Below are positions 1 through 8,320 of a stretch of 45,211 nt of DNA, piece after piece; position 1 is the first letter of the stretch; each line of letters starts with the position of its first letter. A program made the position numbers and the translations under genes. The notes beneath the pieces were generated by a model that was not told the origin of the DNA, made no database searches, and saw only the letters and a list, made by a program, of their open reading frames with translations. Source of the stretch: Thermomicrobiales bacterium (GTDB lineage: Bacteria > Chloroflexota > Chloroflexia > Thermomicrobiales > UBA6265); assembly GCA_020432165.1 (NCBI GenBank), contig JAGQGU010000060.1:1-45211 (forward strand). Direction: 5' to 3'.

Positions 1-755
1 GGATTGGTCTCACAAGTCTCGACTTCGCAGCCCTCCATTTCCGGGTTGGTCTCACAGGTCTCGACTTCACACCCTTCCATTTCCGGGTTGGTCTCGCAGG
101 TCTCGACTTCGCAGCCTTCCATCTCTGGATTGGTCTCGCAGGTCTCGACTTCACAGCCATCGAACTGGATGTACTCGGTCGCATTCTCCCAGGTGACAAA
201 GACATACGCCCAGCGAGGCTGCCAGTCCTGTTCCCAGTTCTCGAAGTTGCCACCATTCGGGTTGTATCCCAGCAGCGGCGCATCATCGGCAACGCCAGTG
301 AACATGTTGTCGTAATCAAGAACGCCTGTAGAAGTGAGGGTGTTGTAGAGCTCATGCAGCCATTCTCGGCCCGCTACACCATCCCAGAAGTAGTAGTAAT
401 CCAACTGAACCCAAACACCACCACCCGAGGTGGTCACCTCTTCACAGAGCGTCTTTTCCGTCAGCAAGTACTGAGGGAATGTGGCCGTGCTCTGTGTCGG
501 CTCTGTATTCGAGTCGTTCCAACCCGGCATAAGCCAGGCGCCAGTGGCATCCGGCTCATGACCATTCCAACCTGGCCACGCTGCCGTTGCCCCTACGGTC
601 TGCTGATCAGACTCCACCACCGGGTCATCAATTACCGGGGTTGCCTCCTGGGCGCCAACCGGCGATACCAGGTGGCTAAACATACTCATGAGCAACGCCA
701 GAGCACCCATCAGGTGTATGACTTTGCTTCGCGTCATCCTGAACCCTTTACCCAT
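1..755 (-). CDS. Secreted Cys-rich repeat protein, C-terminus cut by window edge
   Basis: The function is not recognised. Reading leftwards from ATG 755, the frame stays open to the window edge, so at least 251 residues are present and the C-terminus is missing. The start has an AAAGGAG ribosome site 9 nt upstream. A second in-frame ATG at 737 has AAAGGG upstream and would also work. Residues 1-36 are a signal peptide: basic start, hydrophobic core, likely cleavage after VGA-QE. The middle (about 37-200) is rich in Trp, Tyr and Asn. From about residue 201 a 14-residue unit, CEVETCETNPEMEG, repeats with almost no change: three full copies and part of a fourth are visible. Each copy has two Cys and five Glu, which suggests a disulfide-linked acidic stalk or a metal-binding wall domain. 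Export is well supported; the role is unknown. Confidence 0.75.
   Translation of the reverse strand, partial: MGKGFRMTRSKVIHLMGALALLMSMFSHLVSPVGAQEATPVIDDPVVESDQQTVGATAAWPGWNGHEPDATGAWLMPGWNDSNTEPTQSTATFPQYLLTEKTLCEEVTTSGGGVWVQLDYYYFWDGVAGREWLHELYNTLTSTGVLDYDNMFTGVADDAPLLGYNPNGGNFENWEQDWQPRWAYVFVTWENATEYIQFDGCEVETCETNPEMEGCEVETCETNPEMEGCEVETCETNPEMEGCEVETCETN
3..170 (-). repeat. Tandem 42-bp coding repeat
   Basis: Three complete 42-bp units (3-44, 45-86, 87-128) and a partial one (129-170) lie head to tail with no spacers. They encode the 14-residue Cys/Glu repeat of the secreted protein. Differences between copies are mostly at third codon positions, so the protein repeat is under selection. 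The array continues beyond the left edge, so the copy number is unknown. Confidence 0.9.
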
Positions 756-1377
756 ACCCCAAGACTCCTTTGCCTTGTGTCTATCAGGAACTCGTCGTCC
801 CATCCTCCTAAAGACGGACACACATGTCATCCACACCTGCCAACATCGCATGCGACATAAACCAAACGGTGAGACTACGCCTTTGTCATTACTAATTAAC
901 ATAAGGATTAGGTCTTTACCAGTACTAATTTCACATCACACTAATTCCTTTACATATAGTACGTACTAGTTCTTTTCGTTGTTTTCGGCACTATGCTGAT
1001 AGTCATTTATGCGGTCGTTTCTTCAAATTTCGATAGCGTCTGTATTTACATATATGGCGTGTGAGGAGACATAAATATCAGTTTATGTATACGTACAATA
1101 GCATCATCGATCCGGATGAGTCCGACAATGTCTCATTTTTGAGTTTCCATAAGGATCAACGGAGGAACTAGGCGGGATGGTTTCCAGGGGTGGCTAGGAT
1201 GCTTTAAACGATCCAGGAACGAGCACGAAGATGCGTGCAGAGTTGCCAGAATCGAAGCGAATCCGACCATATTCCGCGCTCAATTATGCGAGGAGGCTCT
1301 GAGTTCAAATCTACCGGGGCTGAGATATTGGACAAGTGGGCCACACCGGATTCACCCTCGGCGGGTGGATGGGCACC
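756..1377. other. Gene-free AT-rich intergenic region
   Basis: No gene is supported in this stretch; the short open frames have no ribosome sites or recognisable products. The part from about 870 to 1130 is clearly more AT-rich than the rest of the window. It holds three direct copies of ACTAATT (891, 924 and 940), a perfect 12-bp palindrome TAGTACGTACTA (957-968) and TGTATACGTACA (1086-1097). It probably contains the promoter and operators of the secreted repeat protein on the minus strand. Confidence 0.55.
957..968. promoter_or_regulatory. Perfect 12-bp palindrome, candidate operator
   Basis: TAGTACGTACTA is a perfect palindrome about 200 bp upstream of the secreted repeat protein. It lies just beyond the three ACTAATT direct repeats. 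A regulator-binding site is an inference; no regulator gene is adjacent. Confidence 0.35.
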
Positions 1378-1424
1378 AAAAACCCGGGCCTGGGGCAACA
1401 CACTGTCACCCAAGGCGCCGGGGT
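1378..1424 (-). terminator. Intrinsic terminator of the aminotransferase gene
   Basis: Read on the minus strand, ACCCCGGCGCCTTGGG pairs with CCCAGGCCCGGGT across a short loop, with three single-base bulges, and is followed directly by TTTTT. It begins 16 nt after the stop codon of the aminotransferase. Confidence 0.65.
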
Positions 1425-1439
1425 TATCCAGAGATCAGG

Positions 1440-2816
1440 CTATCCCTCGATCTCGTGCGCGAACTCGCGCTCGACTTCGGTGAGAGACTCGTCGACGATG
1501 CTGACCATGCGGTCGATCTCGTCCTTCGTCACGACCAGCGGCGGAGCGAAGTGAATGATGTTCCAGGTGCGGGTAACCAGACCCTTCTCGAAGACTTTCT
1601 TGCCCAACTCCACGCAGAATTTGTCGGTCTTGGCCAGCGGAGCCTTGGTCTCCTTGTTCTTCACCACCTCAATACCCTGAAGCAAGCCGATACCACGGAC
1701 ATCACCAACGGATGGGTGACTGCGGAGTTGCTCAAGCTGGCTGCGGAGGTAGACACCCATCTCGGCGCTACGAGCCACCAGATTCTCTTCTTCGAAGATC
1801 TGCAGGTTCGCGAGCGCGGCGGCGGCAGCGACGGCATGACCACCGAAGGTCAGAAGGTGGCCCATGGAGACTTCCGGCTGATTCTCGAACTCGGCGAAGA
1901 TGCTCGGCGAGCAGATCGCGGCGCCCATTGGCACATAGCCACTGGTGAGGCCCTTGGCCACGGTCATGATATCCGGGGTGACACCCATCTGCTCCATGCA
2001 GAACATGGTGCCAGTACGACCAAACCCGTTGATCACCTCGTCCGCGATCAGGATGACACCGTGGCGATCACAAATATCGCGCAGCATCTGCCAGTAGATC
2101 GGATTTGGAACATGGATACCGGCAGCACTGGAGACCGGCTCGCCGATGACACAGGCAACCGTTTCGGGCCCCTGATTGATGATTTCCTGCTCAATGTACT
2201 TGGCCGCCATGATATCGCCGGCCTCACCTTCGAGACCAAAATCGTTCCGGTAGTGATTCGGTGCGGGTACAGTGGAAACACCATACATGAATGGACCGAA
2301 CCACTTCTCCTCGCGGCTGCCAGTCAGGCTCATGGCGCCGTGGGTCATGCCGTGATAGCTACCGCGGCGGGAGATGACCTTGTAACGGCGAGGGAAGCCG
2401 CGCATGGCCTGGACCTGTTTGGCGATCTTCATCGCGGTCTCAACAGCTTCGGAGCCACCAGAGACGAAGTAGCTACGGCTAAGATCGCCCGGGGTGATCT
2501 CGGCGAGCTTGTAGGCCAGATGGGCGGCGGGTTCGCTGGTGAAATTGACGGAAGAGACGTAGGCGAGCTTCTTCGCCTGCTCTCCGATGGCATCGGCGAT
2601 TTCGGCGCGACCGTGACCGGCATTCACTACCCACAGACCAGAGATACCATCCAGATAGTCTTTGCCATTGATATCTGTCAGCGTGGAGTTTTTGCCGGAA
2701 GCAAAGATGGTGAGACCATCATCCTGCGCCTGAACGTTCCAGGGCATCTGATGCGGCCATACATGCTCACGCGCGAGCTCGGATACTTTCTTTTTGGTAG
2801 CAACAAACGATGTCAT
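1440..2816 (-). CDS. Class III (omega) aminotransferase, PLP-dependent
   Basis: This 458-residue protein is a fold-type I, class III transaminase. It transfers an amino group from an omega-amino donor, such as beta-alanine, a polyamine or a related amine, to pyruvate or another oxo-acid, using PLP in the cytoplasm. The PLP signature is clear: Asp259 in IADEVINGFGRTG, and the Schiff-base lysine Lys288 in TVAKGLTSGY. The phosphate-binding SGGSEAVETAMK motif lies near residue 119. Length is normal for the class. GGGAG lies 6 nt before ATG 2816. It stands alone, divergent from pgi, with its own terminator. The exact substrate cannot be read from sequence. Beta-alanine-pyruvate, taurine-pyruvate and putrescine aminotransferases are the nearest relatives I can name. 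Confidence 0.88.
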   Translation of the reverse strand: MTSFVATKKKVSELAREHVWPHQMPWNVQAQDDGLTIFASGKNSTLTDINGKDYLDGISGLWVVNAGHGRAEIADAIGEQAKKLAYVSSVNFTSEPAAHLAYKLAEITPGDLSRSYFVSGGSEAVETAMKIAKQVQAMRGFPRRYKVISRRGSYHGMTHGAMSLTGSREEKWFGPFMYGVSTVPAPNHYRNDFGLEGEAGDIMAAKYIEQEIINQGPETVACVIGEPVSSAAGIHVPNPIYWQMLRDICDRHGVILIADEVINGFGRTGTMFCMEQMGVTPDIMTVAKGLTSGYVPMGAAICSPSIFAEFENQPEVSMGHLLTFGGHAVAAAAALANLQIFEEENLVARSAEMGVYLRSQLEQLRSHPSVGDVRGIGLLQGIEVVKNKETKAPLAKTDKFCVELGKKVFEKGLVTRTWNIIHFAPPLVVTKDEIDRMVSIVDESLTEVEREFAHEIEG

Positions 2817-3041
2817 TTCAACTCCCTTGATAAGCGCAAAATGCCAACTCGTCGAAATACATGGGCATAGACGCGCTGGTTCGATATATCAATGGTACGG
2901 GAGCCTTGTCAGCTTGCACACCCCCCGATCTGGCAAGAAGCACACATCCCCGGAATCGGCGGTCGGATGGTATTCTTCAATGAATGTGTGGGGGCCTGAA
3001 ATGGTCAATTCATGCGTACCAAAACCGGAAAGGAATACGGG

Positions 3042-4457
3042 GTGACACAGGAAATGACTTCTCGTTTGGTGATCGATTATCGCAATGCCACAGATCATGC
3101 TGTGGGTGCAGATAATGGGGTAAGTGCGGCTGAACTGGATGCGATCCAGAGCTATGTGAGCGAGCAACACGCCCGCATTAACGCGGAGCATGCATCGCAG
3201 GTACAGCGCTGGCAGGATTTGCCGGATAACATCGCGCTGGCAGATGAAATCGCGGCGTTCGCCGCAGAAGCACGCGAGCAGTATGACGATTTCATTCTCA
3301 TTGGTATCGGTGGCTCGTCGCTGGGTGCCATCGCGACGATCATGGCACTCTGCCATCCCTATCGCAATCTGCTGCCAAAAGGTCAGCGTGTTGGTCCCCG
3401 CTTCTTCGTGCTCGATAACCCCGATCCTGAGAAGGTCAAGGCCACGCTGGAGACAGTCGACCTCAGCAAGACACTGGTGAATGTTGTCTCCAAGAGCGGC
3501 CAGACAGCGGAAACCGCCGCGAATTTCCTGGTTGTGCGCGAGGCGCTGGTTAACGCCGTTGGTGAAGCACAGGCAGCGAAGCAGATCATTGCCACAACCG
3601 ATCCCGAATCCGGCATCCTCCGCCAGATGGCAACCGAGCAGGGCTTCCGCACCTTCCCGGTACCTCCCGGAGTAGACGGTCGGCAGACGGTGCTGAGCGC
3701 GGTTGGCTTGATCCCGGCAGCACTGGCCGGTGTTGATATCCATGCCCTCCTCGCCGGTGCCCGTGCCATGCGTGAGCGTGCCAGCACGGACAATGTGCGC
3801 CAGAACCCTGCCTATCTCCTGGCCGCCCTCTCGGTGCTCTCGGACACAAATCATGGCAAGAGCATGCTGGTGACCATGCCATACGCCGATGCGCTCTTTG
3901 GCATCAGCGACTGGTTCCGTCAGCTCTGGGCGGAAAGCCTGGGCAAGAAGCTGAGCACCGATGGCAAGGAGGTCTTTGCCGGCCAGACGCCAATTAAGGC
4001 GCTAGGTGCAATCGATCAGCACAGTCAGGTGCAGCTCTACACAGAGGGTCCGAACGACAAGCTGATCCAGTTGGTCGCGGTAGAGGAATATCGTGATACC
4101 GTGGCCATTCCTGAGCCACCGCACGCCGATCTCGAGTATCTCAAGGGCGGTGAACTCGGCCAGTTGCTCAGCCGCGAGCGTCTCGCCACGGCGTGGGCAC
4201 TCACGCAGGCAGCGCGTCCAAATCTCACTATTACGATCCCGACGATTGATGCCGGAATCGTGGGTGAGTTCTTCTACATGATGCAACTGCAGACAGTAAT
4301 GGCCGGTGCGCTGTATCATGTGAACCCGTTCGGTCAGCCGGGCGTGGAAGCAGGCAAGAATGCCACCTATGCGCTTATGGGCCGTGGTGGATACGAAGAT
4401 CTGAAGGCCGAGCTGTTGGAAACACCAACAGACGCGGACGCCTACATCTGTAGCTAG
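3042..4457 (+). CDS. pgi: Glucose-6-phosphate isomerase
   Basis: It interconverts glucose-6-phosphate and fructose-6-phosphate in glycolysis and gluconeogenesis. Two SIS sugar-isomerase domains are visible: GIGGSSLGA near residues 88-96 and the sugar-phosphate loop VSKSGQTAET near 149-158. The conserved block LWAESLGKK and the GAIDQHSQVQLYTEG segment carrying the active-site histidine follow. The C-terminus has NPFGQPGVEAGK, with the family's conserved Gln and Lys. I chose GTG 3042 because AAAGGAA lies just upstream; an in-frame ATG at 3012 has no ribosome site. From 3042 the protein has 471 residues, usual for the short bacterial and Chloroflexota form. The glycogen phosphorylase gene at the far right of the window feeds the same sugar-phosphate pool, though it is not linked. 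Confidence 0.93.
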   Translation: MTQEMTSRLVIDYRNATDHAVGADNGVSAAELDAIQSYVSEQHARINAEHASQVQRWQDLPDNIALADEIAAFAAEAREQYDDFILIGIGGSSLGAIATIMALCHPYRNLLPKGQRVGPRFFVLDNPDPEKVKATLETVDLSKTLVNVVSKSGQTAETAANFLVVREALVNAVGEAQAAKQIIATTDPESGILRQMATEQGFRTFPVPPGVDGRQTVLSAVGLIPAALAGVDIHALLAGARAMRERASTDNVRQNPAYLLAALSVLSDTNHGKSMLVTMPYADALFGISDWFRQLWAESLGKKLSTDGKEVFAGQTPIKALGAIDQHSQVQLYTEGPNDKLIQLVAVEEYRDTVAIPEPPHADLEYLKGGELGQLLSRERLATAWALTQAARPNLTITIPTIDAGIVGEFFYMMQLQTVMAGALYHVNPFGQPGVEAGKNATYALMGRGGYEDLKAELLETPTDADAYICS

Positions 4458-4467
4458 TTCCCCCGAT

Positions 4468-4504
4468 ACGGGATCAGGGGAAACCAACATTCTCCTGATC
4501 CCGT
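4468..4504 (+). promoter_or_regulatory. 11-bp perfect hairpin between pgi and the permease gene
   Basis: ACGGGATCAGG (4468-4478) pairs perfectly with CCTGATCCCGT (4494-4504). No T-tract follows. The 3' arm abuts the GGAGGA ribosome site (4505-4510) of the next gene. It may act as an RNA processing or decay barrier or modulate initiation, rather than terminate. Confidence 0.5.
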
Positions 4505-4519
4505 GGAGGAGCACCTGTC

Positions 4520-5674
4520 ATGTCAAATCAGCCTTACACATTGCGGGTCGCAATCGCCACCGTCATGGTGATTGCCATCGGCGTGAGCGCCTGGTTTGTC
4601 TGGCAGGTGCGTTCAATTCTGCTGCTTCTGGCCGTTGGCATCCTCATCGCGGCCATCATCGAACCACTGGTGAATCGACTCCGCCGTATCGGCTGGAGCC
4701 GCGGTCAAGCGCTGTTGGCATGGTATGTCATCTTCTTCGCTGTGTTGGGTGTTGGAATCTACTATCTCTCACCCATGATCGGCAGGCAGATTTCCAACTT
4801 CGATAAAGCCATTCCGGATATTCTCAACAATCTGCACAGCCAGGCCGCTGCCAGTTCAAATGACACCATCCGGCGCTCTGGCACGCGGATCATTACGCAG
4901 ATTCAGGTCTCATGGAGCGAGTTCCGCAACGAACCAAACGTTGATCCGGATCAGGCATTCAGCGTGGTGAATACGGTCTTCGGATTCGGACTCAGCTTTA
5001 TCTCCATGCTCATTGTCACGTTCTACTGGACTGTGGAAAAAGTGAGCATCAAGCGCTGGATTCTGGGGCTTTTCCCATTTAGCTCTCGCGCCCGCGCGCA
5101 TGCGATCTGGGATGAAGTCGAGTACAGAATCGGTGGTTGGGCGCGTGGTCAACTTCTGCTCATGATCACCATCGGCGTGATCTGCACCGTCATGTATCGC
5201 CTGATCGATCTGCGCTTCTGGCTGGCACTGGGTATTCTGGCTGGCATTACCGAAGTCATTCCATACATCGGTCCTATCCTCGGCGGTGCCGCGGCTGCTT
5301 TGGTTGCGCTCACGGACTCTCCACAAAAGGCCTTACTGGTAGTAGCGCTGGTATTTGCCGTGCAGCAGCTGGAAGGTGCCTTCCTGGTACCGCGCATCAT
5401 GAAGCACGCCGTCGGGATGACACCTCTCACGGTGGTGCTGGCTGTTCTCATCGGCAACCAGATCGGTGGACCCGCGGGTTCGATCATCGCTATCCCTGTC
5501 GGTGCGGCGGTACAAGTGATCGTGAGTAGTCTGCTGCGTAGTCGTGACAATGTTATTGATGCCGAGCTAGGAACGCTAAGCGTGCAGCAGCTTGCACCAA
5601 ACCACTTCGATACACCATTTCTGCCGCCGCAGAAAGGTCGCTTCTCGCTCAATTCCGGACCGCATGAGTCATGA
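4520..5674 (+). CDS. AI-2E family membrane transporter (PerM/YdiK-like)
   Basis: This is a 384-residue polytopic membrane protein of the AI-2E/UPF0118 family, whose members export autoinducer-2 or act as Na+/H+ antiporters. Hydrophobic helices occupy about residues 8-26, 30-50, 63-84, then after a roughly 70-residue soluble loop 150-170, 205-230, 235-262, 270-290 and 300-335. The family hallmarks are present: the ITEVIPYIGPILGG segment near 241-254, and the QQLEGAFLVPRIMKHAVGM block near 285-303. ATG 4520 has GGAGGA 9 nt upstream. The stop overlaps the start of the next gene by 4 nt (ATGA), so the two are translationally coupled. The substrate cannot be told from sequence. Confidence 0.85.
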   Translation: MSNQPYTLRVAIATVMVIAIGVSAWFVWQVRSILLLLAVGILIAAIIEPLVNRLRRIGWSRGQALLAWYVIFFAVLGVGIYYLSPMIGRQISNFDKAIPDILNNLHSQAAASSNDTIRRSGTRIITQIQVSWSEFRNEPNVDPDQAFSVVNTVFGFGLSFISMLIVTFYWTVEKVSIKRWILGLFPFSSRARAHAIWDEVEYRIGGWARGQLLLMITIGVICTVMYRLIDLRFWLALGILAGITEVIPYIGPILGGAAAALVALTDSPQKALLVVALVFAVQQLEGAFLVPRIMKHAVGMTPLTVVLAVLIGNQIGGPAGSIIAIPVGAAVQVIVSSLLRSRDNVIDAELGTLSVQQLAPNHFDTPFLPPQKGRFSLNSGPHES

Positions 5675-6762
5675 AACTCTCCTCCCTCATCCCACGCGAT
5701 GTGATTACTGGGCAAAGCGATCCACCGTTAACCCTGGCGGCGCTCTTCGATGATGTCATCGATGCCGAGCGCGTGCTGGCGTTGCTTCGTCGTAGTCAGT
5801 TACCACCCTCCGCGGTGTCAGTGATCCTACGCGAGCACGTGCTGGAAGAGAACGACTGGAGCAACCCGTATCGCACCGTGCTTTCGGAGGTAGTAGCTCG
5901 CAGCAGCCTGGAGGCTGCCAGCAAATGGCTGGAGGGATTGGCGAGCCTGATCCTGCCGGATCGTGCCCAATACCTCACTGCCGGGCCAGTCGGTCAGATT
6001 CTCAGCACCATCCGCGATACGATGCAGACGATTGAGAGCGACACCATGGAATTCTCGGAACGCGCCGAGATTCGACAGCTCTCACAGACCTTCCAGCTCT
6101 TCGGCCTTGATCGGGATGAATCACGCTACATTGAGCAGCGCATTGTGGTCGGTTCACCCTTTATCGCGATCACGACCTCCAATACACAGCAGCTGCGGAG
6201 CGTTCACCGTCTGCTGACCCGCAGCATGCCGGTCTATATGGGATTGGCGCGAACGGATATCTCGGTATACCGACGTGCCCAGGAGCTGCTCAAGACAGGA
6301 TTGAGCAACACCGGTACCGTCGTGATTGCCGATGCCATCTCGCCACTTGAGCATGTCAGCGGGGCGCAGGAACTACGCGGAACGAATCGGGATCTGCGGA
6401 GCGAATCTGTGCGCAGCCGCTATGGCGAGGTCATCGGTCGGGTGGAAGATATGCTCTATGAGCGCAATCCTACCGAAGGCACCGTGGGTTATCGCCACGG
6501 CGACCTCAGCGATAGCCGCTTCCTGCTGCGGTATGTGATTGTGCGACCGAGCAGAAAGCCTGGTATGGGGCGCAAGTTGATCGCCCTACCGGAGGACCGC
6601 CTTACGGTGCAAGATGGCAACCTGGTGGCGAATGTCACCCATGAAGAGCTGGTCAGCGCGCCACGAACCGAACAGATATCTACCCTCAGCCGTCAAGATG
6701 AGGCGACGATTCGCCGCCATTTCTCTTCACCGTTTTATTGGATCATCACAGCGGAAGACTAG
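5671..6762 (+). CDS. YflT/DUF1269-like and PRC-barrel domain protein
   Basis: A soluble 363-residue protein of unknown function, translationally coupled (ATGA overlap) to the permease upstream. Residues about 20-55 (TLAALFDDVIDAERVLALL) and 155-200 (GSPFIAITTSNTQQLRSV) look like the two alpha/beta halves of YflT/general-stress-17M proteins, which sense or bind small ligands. Residues about 245-330, starting RYGEVIGRVEDMLYER, look like a PRC-barrel, a small beta-barrel used for protein-protein or RNA contacts. No catalytic motif is seen. The pairing suggests a cytoplasmic regulator of, or adaptor to, the AI-2E permease, which is inference. The domain calls are from pattern memory and need a profile search. 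Confidence 0.6.
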   Translation: MKLSSLIPRDVITGQSDPPLTLAALFDDVIDAERVLALLRRSQLPPSAVSVILREHVLEENDWSNPYRTVLSEVVARSSLEAASKWLEGLASLILPDRAQYLTAGPVGQILSTIRDTMQTIESDTMEFSERAEIRQLSQTFQLFGLDRDESRYIEQRIVVGSPFIAITTSNTQQLRSVHRLLTRSMPVYMGLARTDISVYRRAQELLKTGLSNTGTVVIADAISPLEHVSGAQELRGTNRDLRSESVRSRYGEVIGRVEDMLYERNPTEGTVGYRHGDLSDSRFLLRYVIVRPSRKPGMGRKLIALPEDRLTVQDGNLVANVTHEELVSAPRTEQISTLSRQDEATIRRHFSSPFYWIITAED

Positions 6763-6763
6763 C

Positions 6764-6955
6764 CTGGCGCATACGCCAGGCAACCATTTCACCCCCCGTG
6801 GGTAAACCACGGGGCTACGAATGAAATGGCTTCGCCGAGGTCATTCGGTCGTGCTGGCGCATACGGGAGCCGACGATTTCACCCCCGTGGGTAGACCACG
6901 GGGCTACGAATGAAATGACCCTAACGAGGTCCTTCGGTCGTGCTAGCGCACGCCC
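6764..6955. repeat. Tandem ~90-bp intergenic repeat with nested palindrome (REP-like)
   Basis: Two units begin at 6764 and 6854 (CTGGCGCATACG), exactly 90 bp apart, and a third begins at about 6943 and is broken off. Each unit holds a nested palindrome: ATTTCA and TGAAAT outside, and CCCCGTGG and CCACGGGG inside (6786-6827 and 6876-6916). A tail containing TTCGGTCGTGCT follows. The first unit opens with a perfect 7-bp hairpin, CCTGGCG-CATA-CGCCAGG (6763-6780), which may end the upstream transcript. No coding capacity is seen. Dispersed elements of this look are common between genes in Chloroflexota and Actinobacteria (general knowledge). No transposase is linked. Confidence 0.75.
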
Positions 6956-6971
6956 TCAGGATGACGCGCCT

Positions 6972-8231
6972 CTATGGGACGGCGAGCATGCGATCAAGGG
7001 CGATCTTGGCGGCGGCCTTGATCTCTGGATCGACAATCACCTGATTCACAACCTCGCCGGCAACCAGATGCTCCAGCGCCCACAACATATAGGCGGGATG
7101 AATGCGATACATGGTGCTACACGGGCAAATGACAGGATCGAGGCAGAAGATCGTCTTGTCCGGCATCTGCGCTTGCAATCGGCGCACGAGATTGATCTCG
7201 GTACCAACAGCCCAGACCGACCCGGATGGGGCATTGCGAATCATGCTCACGATGTACTCTGTGGAGCCATCGTAGTCGCTCTCTGCCACAACCTCGGCAC
7301 GACATTCCGGATGCACCAGAATGTTCACCTCCGGGTACTCCTCGCGTGCCTTACGGATTTGCTCAACGCTGAAACGGGCATGCACCGAGCAATATCCCTT
7401 CCAGAGGATGACTTTGGCATTCTGGAGTTGCTCTTCGGTGTTGCCGCCCAGTGGCAGGAACGGATCCCAGACCACCATCTGATCGTTGCGGATGCCCTTC
7501 TTGATGGCGGTGTTGCGGCCGAGATGCTCATCCGGGAAGAACATGATGCGCTCGCCGCGCGCGAAGGCCCAATCATACACACGCTGGGCATTGCTGGATG
7601 TGCAGACGATGCCACCATTGCGCCCACAAAATGCCTTGATGCTGGCGGCAGAGTTCATGTAGGTGATCGGTACGATCTGATCGATACCCAGGCTATGCAG
7701 CGTTTCCCAGGCGGCTTCGACATCCTCCGGCTTGGCCATATCGGCCATGGAACAGCCAGCCTCCATGTTGGGAAGGATCACCTTCTGGTTGTCGCCACCC
7801 AATACATCGGCACTCTCGGCCATAAAGTGCACACCACAGAAGAGCGTGAACTCGGCATCGCGCTGTTCGGCCGCCATCTGGCTGAGCTTGTAGCTATCGC
7901 CCTGGAAGTCCGCGAACTGCACGACCTCGTCACGTTGGTAGTGATGACCAAGAATCGTCAAACGTTTACCAAGCTGCCTTTTCAACGCGAAAATCTTGGC
8001 ATCGCGTTCGGCGGCTGGCATCTTGAAATAGCTGGTATCGATCTTGACCTGCCGTTGCGGCGTGATTCCGTATGTTTCCAGCCGCTCGTATGCTCCTACA
8101 CCCTCTTCCGGGGTACAGGATGCGACTTCCATCTGCGGCTGATGGAACCATATGGTCGCTGTGGTAGCGTTATTGTCGGTGGTGGTGGCCGTTGTGGGCC
8201 AAAGTGTTTTGGTAGCTTCCTGCACCGCCAT
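6972..8231 (-). CDS. nadA: Quinolinate synthase
   Basis: NadA condenses iminoaspartate with dihydroxyacetone phosphate to quinolinate in de novo NAD synthesis, using a [4Fe-4S] cluster. The family blocks are clear: ILGHHYQRDEVVQFADF near 93-109, LFCGVHFMAESADVLG near 130-145 with Cys132, IVCTSSNA with Cys210, and ICPCSTMYRIHP with Cys369 and Cys371. Cys132, Cys210 and one of the last pair are the expected cluster ligands. ATG 8231 has an excellent GGGAGG site; the first ~70 residues are a poorly conserved extension before the catalytic core. nadB and nadC are not next to it, so this is a single-gene unit with its own promoter/operator upstream. Confidence 0.95.
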   Translation of the reverse strand: MAVQEATKTLWPTTATTTDNNATTATIWFHQPQMEVASCTPEEGVGAYERLETYGITPQRQVKIDTSYFKMPAAERDAKIFALKRQLGKRLTILGHHYQRDEVVQFADFQGDSYKLSQMAAEQRDAEFTLFCGVHFMAESADVLGGDNQKVILPNMEAGCSMADMAKPEDVEAAWETLHSLGIDQIVPITYMNSAASIKAFCGRNGGIVCTSSNAQRVYDWAFARGERIMFFPDEHLGRNTAIKKGIRNDQMVVWDPFLPLGGNTEEQLQNAKVILWKGYCSVHARFSVEQIRKAREEYPEVNILVHPECRAEVVAESDYDGSTEYIVSMIRNAPSGSVWAVGTEINLVRRLQAQMPDKTIFCLDPVICPCSTMYRIHPAYMLWALEHLVAGEVVNQVIVDPEIKAAAKIALDRMLAVP

Positions 8232-8291
8232 TGGTGCCTCCCTTGTGCTGACCGATTTGCGGAACTTCCTCCGCGGGTTGCAATCCCGGCA

Positions 8292-8320
8292 ATGGTAGGG
8301 AATGCGGAACTTAATGTCAA
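8292..8320 (-). promoter_or_regulatory. Sigma-70 type promoter of nadA
   Basis: On the minus strand, TTGACA (8320-8315) and TACCAT (8297-8292) are separated by exactly 17 nt. The predicted start of transcription near 8285 gives a leader of about 55 nt before the nadA ATG. Confidence 0.7.

Noticed and set aside
3-170. CRISPR-like direct repeats at the left edge
   Set aside because: The 42-bp units are contiguous without spacers, stay in frame and encode an exported protein repeat; no cas gene is present.
354-860. Plus-strand open frame of 168 codons
   Set aside because: It lies opposite the secreted repeat protein, has no ribosome site, and its product looks like nothing known.
1301-1314. 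tRNA-like GAGTTCAAATCTAC motif
   Set aside because: The flanking bases do not pair into a T-arm and no acceptor or anticodon stem could be built around it.
1365-2870. 501-codon open frame opposite the aminotransferase
   Set aside because: It is a shadow frame in GC-rich DNA; the minus strand encodes a full PLP enzyme with all motifs.
6763-6971. Insertion sequence after the PRC-barrel gene
   Set aside because: There is no transposase reading frame, no terminal repeats bounding a gene and no target duplication; only short tandem repeats are present.
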